Shown here in pieces: positions 42,149 through 48,359 of a DNA stretch of 48,359 bases (the stretch's first letter is position 1; the number at the start of each line of letters is the position of its first letter). The notes under the pieces were generated by a model. The model saw only the letters and a program-made list of their open reading frames with translations, made no database searches and had not been told where the DNA came from. A program made the translations under genes and the position numbers. Location: NCBI GenBank assembly GCA_002482005.1, contig DLFD01000048.1:1-48359 (forward strand). The letters run 5' to 3'. Source of the DNA: Lachnospiraceae bacterium UBA7729 (GTDB taxonomy: Bacteria; Bacillota; Clostridia; Lachnospirales; Lachnospiraceae).

Positions 42149-43012
42149 ATGGGAAAGATCTTCAACGTCATGCCGGGACCGGCTTCCGGAAAAAAGCTCG
42201 AAGGAAATGCCAGATTTCATGAACTTCTCAGCCGCGATACCCTGAGATTCATGAAAGTCAATCTGCTCACACTGCTCGGCTTTGCACCATTTTCAGCAGG
42301 ACTGGTCCTCGCAGTCCTCACAAGCAGTCTTCTGGTCCTGCTCCCGGTCTGCCTGCTCTCCGGCATCCTGGCAGGTCCTGCACTGAGCTGTATGTATGAC
42401 TGTGTCTTCCGCTCGCTCCGCGATGCCCCGGGCGGCGTCTGGGAAAACTATAAGAAAGCCTGGAAGCAGAACTTTAAAGGTTCCGTTCTTCCCGGCATGC
42501 TCTTCTGCACGATCTCCGGTCTGTACTGCTTTGTCCTGGCCATGTTCAGCTGGGCAAGCGTCTCCCAGTCTGCAGGAACCTATATCGCTTACTTTGCAGG
42601 GCTTATCGTCTTCTCACTGATCTTCACGGTACTCTGGCCGCTGATCGCCCTGTTTGACCAGAAACCATCCGACCGGATCCGGAATATCATCCTGTTTACC
42701 GCGCGCTATCTCTGGAAGGTCCTTCTCTGTGCTCTTCTGAACGCAGGCTACTGGATGATCATGGTCCTCTTTCTTCCGTGGTCTGTGTTCCTGCTGCCGC
42801 TTACCGGCTTCTGGTTCATCGTCTTTCTGACCAGCTTTCTCCTGTACGGGCCGCTCAATGAAGCCTTCGGGATCGAGCAGGCAATCTCAGAAAACTACCC
42901 GGACCAGGTTCCCTATTACGAAACTGACGATGAATGGGCTGAGAGAAGGATGAAGGAAGACGCTGCGGAAAGAGCGAGACGCTTCGAAGAGCAGGAAAAA
43001 AAGTTTTCTTGA
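42149..43012 (+). CDS. DUF624 (YesL-like) membrane protein
   Basis: A 287-residue protein with about six hydrophobic segments and the DUF624 pattern: RDTLRFMKVNLLTLLGFAPF, then LLSGILAGPALSCMYDCVF and a following WENYKKAWKQNFKGS. Genes of this family usually stand beside carbohydrate ABC importers, as here, but the activity is unknown. AAGGAGG lies before the ATG at 42149; the open frame to 42101 has no site. Confidence 0.78.
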   Translation: MGKIFNVMPGPASGKKLEGNARFHELLSRDTLRFMKVNLLTLLGFAPFSAGLVLAVLTSSLLVLLPVCLLSGILAGPALSCMYDCVFRSLRDAPGGVWENYKKAWKQNFKGSVLPGMLFCTISGLYCFVLAMFSWASVSQSAGTYIAYFAGLIVFSLIFTVLWPLIALFDQKPSDRIRNIILFTARYLWKVLLCALLNAGYWMIMVLFLPWSVFLLPLTGFWFIVFLTSFLLYGPLNEAFGIEQAISENYPDQVPYYETDDEWAERRMKEDAAERARRFEEQEKKFS

Positions 43013-43016
43013 CTTT

Positions 43017-43066
43017 CGTGGTTTCGGGATCCTATGATGAAACTCTGTAAGTATCCGGAAACCACG
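43017..43066 (+). other. Inverted repeat between DUF624 and MATE genes
   Basis: cgtggtttcgggat (43017-43030) and atccggaaaccacg (43053-43066) are complementary at 13 of 14 positions around a 22-base loop. No T-run follows. It may be an RNA stem in front of the exporter gene. Confidence 0.5.
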
Positions 43067-43094
43067 GGGTATCAGAAAGTGACAGTCCCCGGGA

Positions 43095-44456
43095 GTGAAG
43101 TCTACGGAAGGGGACACGGCCACGGTTCACGATTTCACAAAGGGCAGACTGCTGATGCCCATGATCAAGTTCACAGTTCCTTTCATCCTTGCCAACTATC
43201 TGCAGCTTACTTACAACGCAGTCGACAGCATCATCGTCGGACGTTTTCTTGGCTCGGATGCGCTGGCATCCGTCGGCGCCGCTAATCCCCTGATGTCCCT
43301 GCTCATCATGCTGCTGAGAGGGACCACTCTCGGGACCGGCATCCTGATCGGATCCCTTTTCGGAGCAAGGGAATACGACCGTCTGCGAAAACAGATCTCG
43401 ACCGGACTTACGGCCGGCATTGCAGCTGCCCTGGTCCTGAGTCTCTTTACCGGACTTTTCTCCGGCCAGATTCTCTCTCTCCTGCAGATCGCCCCATCGA
43501 TCCACGCATCTTCCGCCCGGTATCTGAGGATCATCTCCGCAGGGCTGATCTTCACTTTTCTCTATAATTACCTGTCCTCCGTACTCCAGGCACTCGGGGA
43601 CGGCAGGACTCCGCTGATCTTTCTTGCGATCAGTGCCGTCGTCAACATTCTGGCAGACCTGCTCCTGGTCGTCGTCTTCCGGATGGGTGTTCCCGGAGCA
43701 GCAGCAGCCACTGTCCTCAGTGAGGCAGTCTCCTGTCTGCTTTGCATGGTCTTCATCAAAAGGAACGTTCCTCTCCTCGATATGGGAAGGAGATGGTTTT
43801 CTTTCGACTTTTCTCTTCTGGGGAAGACTCTCCGGTACGGATCGGTCTCAGCCATACAGCAGGCGACCGTGCAGCTTGGGATCGTCGGTGTCCAGGGAAT
43901 CGTCAATACCCTCGGGGCCGGAACGACCGCTGCCTTCGCAGCCGCAAACCGGATCGATGACTTTGCGCTGATCCCGACAAGGAGCATCGCCAATGCCATG
44001 ACTTCCGTGATCGCGCAGAATTACGGAGCAGGAAACCGGAAAAGGATCAAAGATGGCTTCCGGCTTGGAACATACCTTGACGTCGGATACGGGATCGGTG
44101 CAGGGATCCTGCTTTCCTTCCTGTCGGCATCCGCCATGCTTCTGTTTACGAAAGACTCGGCGGTCATACAGGAAGGCGATACCTACCTCCGCCTGATCAG
44201 CCTGATGTACGGACTTCCGGCTCTGACCAACGTCGTCCAGGGATACTTCCGCGGCAACGGAGACCTGAAGATCACCCTGATCAGTTCCATCGTCAACATG
44301 GGAATACGGTTTCTGACCGCTCTTCTGCTGGTTCTTCACTTCGGCATGGATATCGCGGCAGTCCCCTGGAGCTGCCTCTCCGGCTGGCTCTTCATGCTGG
44401 CTTACGAGCTGCCTTTCCTGATACACACCATGAGGAAAAGACCGGCTGTAAGCTGA
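43095..44456 (+). CDS. MATE-family multidrug/metabolite exporter, copy 1
   Basis: A 453-residue exporter with twelve predicted segments in two homologous halves. The N-terminal HDFTKGRLLMPMIKFTVPFI and NAVDSIIVGRFLGSDALASVG are typical, as are AANRIDDFALIPTRSIANAM and VIAQNYGAGN. The start is uncertain: a GTG at 43095 keeps the conserved TKG but has a poor ribosome site, while ATG at 43155 would drop it. Substrates of such exporters cannot be told from sequence. Confidence 0.85.
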   Translation: MKSTEGDTATVHDFTKGRLLMPMIKFTVPFILANYLQLTYNAVDSIIVGRFLGSDALASVGAANPLMSLLIMLLRGTTLGTGILIGSLFGAREYDRLRKQISTGLTAGIAAALVLSLFTGLFSGQILSLLQIAPSIHASSARYLRIISAGLIFTFLYNYLSSVLQALGDGRTPLIFLAISAVVNILADLLLVVVFRMGVPGAAAATVLSEAVSCLLCMVFIKRNVPLLDMGRRWFSFDFSLLGKTLRYGSVSAIQQATVQLGIVGVQGIVNTLGAGTTAAFAAANRIDDFALIPTRSIANAMTSVIAQNYGAGNRKRIKDGFRLGTYLDVGYGIGAGILLSFLSASAMLLFTKDSAVIQEGDTYLRLISLMYGLPALTNVVQGYFRGNGDLKITLISSIVNMGIRFLTALLLVLHFGMDIAAVPWSCLSGWLFMLAYELPFLIHTMRKRPAVS

Positions 44457-44521
44457 TCCCATCGGGCAGCTGATTGCCTCACAGACCATTCATCATCAAT
44501 CTGCAGGACTGGAACATCTCT

Positions 44522-45886
44522 ATGAAAAAAGTAGATTTCAGAAACGGAAATATCGTACGCAGCATCCTCCAGACCGCCTTCCCTATGCTGGTGGCGCAGG
44601 TTCTGACCCTGCTCTATAACATTGTGGACAGGATCTACATCGGAAGGATCCCGGAAGTCGGAACGGAAGCGCTCGGAGCCGTCGGCTTCTGCTTCCCCCT
44701 CATCATTATCGTCACTGCCTTCACGAACATGTTCGGTCTCGGCGGAGCCCCGCTCTTCTCCATGCAGCTGGGCCGCAAGGATAAGGAAAAGGCCGGCGCC
44801 ATCCTGAACACATCCCTGCGCCTGCTGATTCTCTTCGCCATTCCAATAACACTCCTTGGGGAACTCTTCGCCGGCCCGATCCTGGTCCTGTTCGGCGCCG
44901 GCAGGCAGGAGCTTGCTTTCGCCCTCCCCTATCTCCGGATCTACATGACCGGCACCATCTTCTCCATGATTGCAACCGGGATCAACCCATTCATCACTGC
45001 AGAGGGCTATTCCCTCTACGGCATGGTGACAGTCACCGTCGGGGCGGTGGCAAACCTGCTCCTCGACCCCCTCTTCATCTTCACATTCCATATGGGAGTG
45101 GAAGGCGCCGCGATCGCTACCGTCATCTCGCAGCTGCTGTCCATGCTGCTTGCGGTCAATTTCCTGGGAAGTTCCAGAAATGAGTTCCGCATTCACTTTT
45201 CGAAAGATGAAGAAGGACGTTTCCTTCCGTACGGCAAGGAGATCGCCAATCTCGGAACCGCCCCGTTCATCATGCAGATCACAAACTCCCTGGTCAACAT
45301 CGTCTGCAACCAGATGCTCATGACCCATGGCGGCGCCCTCTATGTCTCCGCGATGACGACGATCAATTCTGTCCGGCAGATCCTGGATACCCCGGTCATG
45401 GCGATCACAGAAGGATCTTCCCCGGCCATCAACTTCAATTATGGAGCCCGGCAGCCTGGGCGAGTGAGGTCCGCCATCAAGGTCATGACCTCCATGGCCA
45501 TACCTTATACCGCCGCCATCTGGCTGCTGATCATGATCCGTCCGGATATGTTCATCCGGATCTTTACCCAGGATGAGGAGCTGATCCGGGTCGCTGCCCC
45601 CGGCCTTCACTTATACTTCTTCGCCTTTATCTTCCAGTCCCTGCAGTACAGCGGACAGACCGTATTCAAGGCGCTGAACAAGAAAAACCATGCCGTATTC
45701 TTCAGCCTGTTCCGTAAAGTGATCCTTGTGGTCCCGCTGACTCTGCTCCTTCCGGGTATCTTCGGCTTCGGGACAGACGGCGTCTTCATGGCGGAGCCGA
45801 TCTCCAACTTCGTCGGCGGGCTCGCCTGTTTCATCACGATGATCCTGACAGTAATGCCGGAACTGAAGCGGATGCCTTCTTTATAA
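44522..45886 (+). CDS. MATE-family multidrug/metabolite exporter, copy 2
   Basis: A 454-residue exporter, clearly related in fold to the previous one but far from identical, so not a recent duplicate. It has QTAFPMLVAQVLTLLYNIVD, FTNMFGLGGAPLFSMQLGRK and ITEGSSPAINFNYGARQPGR. It follows copy 1 by 65 bases and could form a pair with it. The ATG at 44522 fits the family; its ribosome site is modest (TGGA). Its last 53 bases overlap the 3' end of the opposite-strand hydrolase gene. Confidence 0.87.
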   Translation: MKKVDFRNGNIVRSILQTAFPMLVAQVLTLLYNIVDRIYIGRIPEVGTEALGAVGFCFPLIIIVTAFTNMFGLGGAPLFSMQLGRKDKEKAGAILNTSLRLLILFAIPITLLGELFAGPILVLFGAGRQELAFALPYLRIYMTGTIFSMIATGINPFITAEGYSLYGMVTVTVGAVANLLLDPLFIFTFHMGVEGAAIATVISQLLSMLLAVNFLGSSRNEFRIHFSKDEEGRFLPYGKEIANLGTAPFIMQITNSLVNIVCNQMLMTHGGALYVSAMTTINSVRQILDTPVMAITEGSSPAINFNYGARQPGRVRSAIKVMTSMAIPYTAAIWLLIMIRPDMFIRIFTQDEELIRVAAPGLHLYFFAFIFQSLQYSGQTVFKALNKKNHAVFFSLFRKVILVVPLTLLLPGIFGFGTDGVFMAEPISNFVGGLACFITMILTVMPELKRMPSL

Positions 45887-46634
45887 AATTTTCTACCGCA
45901 TCCACGGTCTTCTTCTGCTGCTCCTCTGCAGAGATCTCCGCTTCTCCGTCACCCTTCTGGATCCCGTAATTGCCGAACTGGGCATGATTTCCTCCCACGA
46001 TCTTCACAATATCGGCGTCCTTCGGCAGATCAGAGATCTTATCCTCAATCTTCTGCGGATCAAGATCATCAGTCCCATAGACGGAAAGGACCGGCAAGCC
46101 AAAGTCCGCGATCGACCCGGCCGGATAGGAAGCAAAGAAGATCATTCCAGCGTAAGGCATATCGCCTTTCTTCAGATGGGAAGAGAGATTCATGGATGCG
46201 GCCGCTCCGCCCATCGAATGCCCGGAAAGGAACCATCTCTTATAATTCTGCCCGGAATACTCCTGCATGATCCTGTCTGCCGCATTCACATCAAAGATCG
46301 CAAAGTGCAGAGGCATATCCGCAAGGATGCAGTCGGTGCCTGTCTCTGCGATCTGCAGAAGCAGAGGAGCATAGGCATAGGTCTCAACCTTTGCGCCTGG
46401 GTAGAAGATCAGAGCATTCTCCGTCCCCGGTCCGTCGAACAGATAGGATTTCGTTCCCTGGGTCACGCTGACGTCCGCACTTCCTTTCATAGCTTCAAGC
46501 GCCGTATGGTCAGCCTGATAGTACTGATGAAAATAGACTGCCATGGCGACCACCAGCGCTGCAACGATCCCGAGGATCACAGCCATGACGATCCCGAACA
46601 CATGACTTTCTCTTTTCTCTGTCTGTGCTCCCAT
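45834..46634 (-). CDS. Membrane-anchored alpha/beta hydrolase
   Basis: A 266-residue protein with an N-terminal membrane segment (VFGIVMAVILGIVAALVVAM) and an extracellular alpha/beta-hydrolase domain. The nucleophile elbow GHSMGG, a late aspartate in YGTDDLDP and the histidine in GGNHAQFG complete the triad. It would act on an ester or a similar bond outside the cell. The ATG at 46634 has GAGG six bases upstream, better than the GTG at 46646. The overlap with the converging MATE gene is real, as both proteins run to their natural ends. Confidence 0.82.
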   Translation of the reverse strand: MGAQTEKRESHVFGIVMAVILGIVAALVVAMAVYFHQYYQADHTALEAMKGSADVSVTQGTKSYLFDGPGTENALIFYPGAKVETYAYAPLLLQIAETGTDCILADMPLHFAIFDVNAADRIMQEYSGQNYKRWFLSGHSMGGAAASMNLSSHLKKGDMPYAGMIFFASYPAGSIADFGLPVLSVYGTDDLDPQKIEDKISDLPKDADIVKIVGGNHAQFGNYGIQKGDGEAEISAEEQQKKTVDAVENFIKKASASVPALLSGSS

Positions 46635-46687
46635 GTTATGCCTCACTTCCTGTCATGTTCCAGCCTCTCCTCGAATGAGAATTATTC

Positions 46688-46909
46688 TCAATAAAAAGTC
46701 TGAATCTCTCCTCTGATCCCGTATTCTTCTCTGAAATCATCAAGATCTTTCTCATCACGGATCAGCTTCACAGAAGTAAAATGTCCGTCCGATATCCTTC
46801 TGAATCCGGCGACTTTCTCACCACTGCAGATGCTCGCCCGGATCATCGGGACCTCTTTTTCTTTATCATAGGCGGAACGCACCGCCTTCTTATGATTCCA
46901 GAAAGCCAT
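46688..46909 (-). CDS. Small conserved-looking protein
   Basis: A 73-residue soluble protein. An AGGAGG ribosome site stands before the ATG, which makes it a real gene. The middle reads MIRASICSGEKVAGFR, then GHFTSVKLIRDEKDLDDFREEYGI, a compact alpha/beta pattern. I have seen comparable short proteins in Clostridia but cannot name a function. It lies 53 bases upstream of the hydrolase gene on the same strand, so the two may be cotranscribed. Confidence 0.65.
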   Translation of the reverse strand: MAFWNHKKAVRSAYDKEKEVPMIRASICSGEKVAGFRRISDGHFTSVKLIRDEKDLDDFREEYGIRGEIQTFY

Positions 46910-47198
46910 AGATCAAAGTCACCTCCTGACAGTATCTCCGCATAACACTGCTTTTATGCTTTTATGCTTTTCCGCTCCGCCTGCTTTCCGTTACTCAGTC
47001 ACTTCTGTGTATTATCACATCAGTCTCTGCCTGACCGCAGCAAAACACACCTTGCACATCCCCTCAGAGATTCCCACCGGGATAGAATCAACGAAGGTAT
47101 ATTTTCCGGTTCTTTCATAGGCAGGAAACAGACTTTCTGACCAGGTGGCGGAGACCTTCCCTGCCTTCAAGATCGACTTTGATATACCATGGATATTT

Positions 47199-48209
47199 TT
47201 ACTCTTCTGCGCAGAGCACATCGTGGTTGATGGTCTCGTAGAAGTGGCTGCGGAACTGATGACTGCTTCCGGGATACCTGGCCATCAGCCACATAGCTTT
47301 GGTAACGGTAGCTTCGAATGTCATATCGTAAGCTTCGATCAGCCGGAAGTCTTTCTTGACCTTATGACCGACCTGATAGATCTCCATGTTCGAACCTTCA
47401 TTGACGACCTGGGTCGCGATGACGATGAACTTGCCCTTATCAGCCCATCTTTTCATCTCCGTGTAAAACTCATTCATAAGACGGTCCGGGATCCCTCCCA
47501 CTCCGAAGGATTCGATGACGATACAGTCGTAATTCTCGAAAAGATAACCCAGCATCTCCGGGCGGGAACAGGGAATCAGCTTCATGACGCAGATGGAGTC
47601 TGACATCTGTTCCTGAAATATGACCGGCTTCGTATAAGGCTGGTAGGGAAGATAGCGGATGATCCTTCCGTCCATGATCTTGGCGAGGACCGGAAAGTTC
47701 ACGCTGTAGAAAGCGTTGCTGGACCGTGACATCATCTTCTTGGCCCGGGTACCCGCTATCACATTACCGTCGAAGACAAGGACAACATCCTCGGAATAAT
47801 CATCGCAGGCATACAGAATACTGTCTCGGAGGTTCGTCCTGGCGTCCGTGTCATCGATATTGATCGGCCTCTGGGACCCGGTGATCACGATCGGCTTGCG
47901 GGAATTCTGCACCATGTAGCTGAGCGCGGCGCTTGTGTAAGCCATAGTGTCCGTGCCATGTGTTATGACGAAACCGTCATAGTGATCATACTCCCGTCTC
48001 AGGGAGGAAACGATGTCAGTCCACACGGCCGGCGTCATATTCGTCGAATCAATGTTGCAGAGCTGGAGGATATCCACACTGCAGACAGCCTTCACTTCCG
48101 GGACATAGCCAAGAAGCTCTTCGGCTGTCAGACCGGGCCGGAGACCATCTTTTGTCTGAATGGAAGCGATGGTCCCTCCGGTCGATATAAGAAGTATCTT
48201 TTTCACCAC
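47199..48209 (-). CDS. ansA: Type I (cytoplasmic) L-asparaginase
   Basis: A 336-residue enzyme that hydrolyses asparagine to aspartate and ammonia. The two catalytic threonine regions are seen: STGGTIAS (9-16) and VITHGTDTMAYTSAAL (near 82-97), with the later ITGSQRPI. There is no signal peptide, as expected for type I. The start is a GTG at 48209 (or the next GTG at 48206), with GGAG six bases upstream. A 29-base tandem repeat lies in its leader. It stands alone. Confidence 0.93.
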   Translation of the reverse strand: MVKKILLISTGGTIASIQTKDGLRPGLTAEELLGYVPEVKAVCSVDILQLCNIDSTNMTPAVWTDIVSSLRREYDHYDGFVITHGTDTMAYTSAALSYMVQNSRKPIVITGSQRPINIDDTDARTNLRDSILYACDDYSEDVVLVFDGNVIAGTRAKKMMSRSSNAFYSVNFPVLAKIMDGRIIRYLPYQPYTKPVIFQEQMSDSICVMKLIPCSRPEMLGYLFENYDCIVIESFGVGGIPDRLMNEFYTEMKRWADKGKFIVIATQVVNEGSNMEIYQVGHKVKKDFRLIEAYDMTFEATVTKAMWLMARYPGSSHQFRSHFYETINHDVLCAEE

Positions 48210-48220
48210 ATCATTCTCCG

Positions 48221-48278
48221 ATTCATCCGCATCAGATGCCGGGCAGGAGATTCATCCGCATCAGATGCCGGGCAGGAG
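48221..48278. repeat. Perfect 29-base tandem repeat in the asparaginase leader
   Basis: attcatccgcatcagatgcc plus gggcaggag is present twice without a mismatch (48221-48249 and 48250-48278). It lies between the likely promoter and the ribosome site of ansA. A perfect copy suggests a recent event. A TATGAT box lies near 48306 on the minus strand. Confidence 0.85.
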
Positions 48279-48359
48279 TAACTTCTGACCCAAACAACTT
48301 TATCATAGCATAGTTAAACTGATATCCACTAAATTATTTCAGGAATACAAAGCGGGGAT

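Noticed and set aside
44402..45610. 402-residue minus-strand open frame opposite the second MATE gene
   Set aside because: The translation is low-complexity (D/G/R/H-rich) and antisense to a clear membrane protein.
46953..46976. Short run of atgctttt repeats
   Set aside because: Three copies of an eight-base AT-rich unit in an intergenic gap; too short and simple to interpret.
47015..47221. 68-residue minus-strand frame behind the asparaginase gene
   Set aside because: It overlaps the end of ansA, has no ribosome site and no recognisable motif. A real small gene is possible but not supported.
1..48359. CRISPR arrays, rRNA and tRNA genes
   Set aside because: I looked for regular direct repeats with spacers and for conserved rRNA and tRNA segments and found none.

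Overview
The window looks like a chromosomal segment of an anaerobic, fermentative Gram-positive of the Clostridia, most likely Lachnospiraceae-like. Signs of this are strong AGGAGG-type ribosome binding sites, a single-polypeptide pyruvate:ferredoxin oxidoreductase, a Ptb-Buk pair, CUT1-type sugar uptake genes without a local ATPase, and tandem MATE exporters. This is inferred from gene content; no rRNA or tRNA gene is visible to anchor it. I saw no CRISPR array and no complete mobile element.

Layout. (1) 1-684: the broken front of an IS200/IS605 element, with a truncated tnpB, a decayed tnpA and an end hairpin. (2) 898-4326: a cobalamin riboswitch with its terminator, followed by a vitamin B12 ABC importer (btuF, btuC, btuD). 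(3) 4471-19349: an organic-acid fermentation locus. A long minus-strand operon runs from a consensus promoter at about 16030: nifJ, an aconitase-like protein without Fe-S cysteines, a fused LeuD-LeuC-type aconitase carrying a frameshift, ptb, buk, a 2-hydroxycarboxylate transporter, an RraA-family aldolase and a YczE-like membrane protein. Divergent to it are a biotin-less OadA/PycB-like carboxyltransferase and a CMD-family protein. A LacI-type regulator closes the locus, and four copies of one CG-centred 16-bp operator tie the three promoters together. (4) 19575-20852: a secreted protein of unknown function and an HD-domain hydrolase.

(5) 20970-30371: alpha-glucoside utilisation, with two near-identical GH13 oligo-1,6-glucosidases separated by the stub of an AraC-type regulator, a GH31 alpha-glucosidase, and a MalT-like STAND/LuxR regulator. 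(6) 30583-33807: a small secreted protein, a decayed relative-like secreted gene, and a DUF1846 P-loop protein. (7) 33848-40776: a CUT1 sugar importer (two permeases and a binding protein) with a GH32 sucrase/fructosidase, divergent from a LacI regulator, with TGAAACG-type operators between them. (8) 40817-48209: a membrane-anchored protein, a lipoprotein, a DUF624 (YesL-like) protein, two MATE transporters, an alpha/beta hydrolase, a small conserved-looking protein and a type I asparaginase.

How it may fit together. In region 3 a hydroxy-acid would be imported, isomerised or dehydrated by the aconitase-like pair, and cleaved to a 2-oxoacid such as pyruvate by the aldolase. It would then be oxidised to acyl-CoA by NifJ and turned into ATP by Ptb-Buk. 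The substrate is not known and the pathway is an inference from gene order and shared operators. Regions 5 and 7 would feed glucose and fructose units from isomalto-/malto-oligosaccharides and sucrose or fructans into glycolysis.
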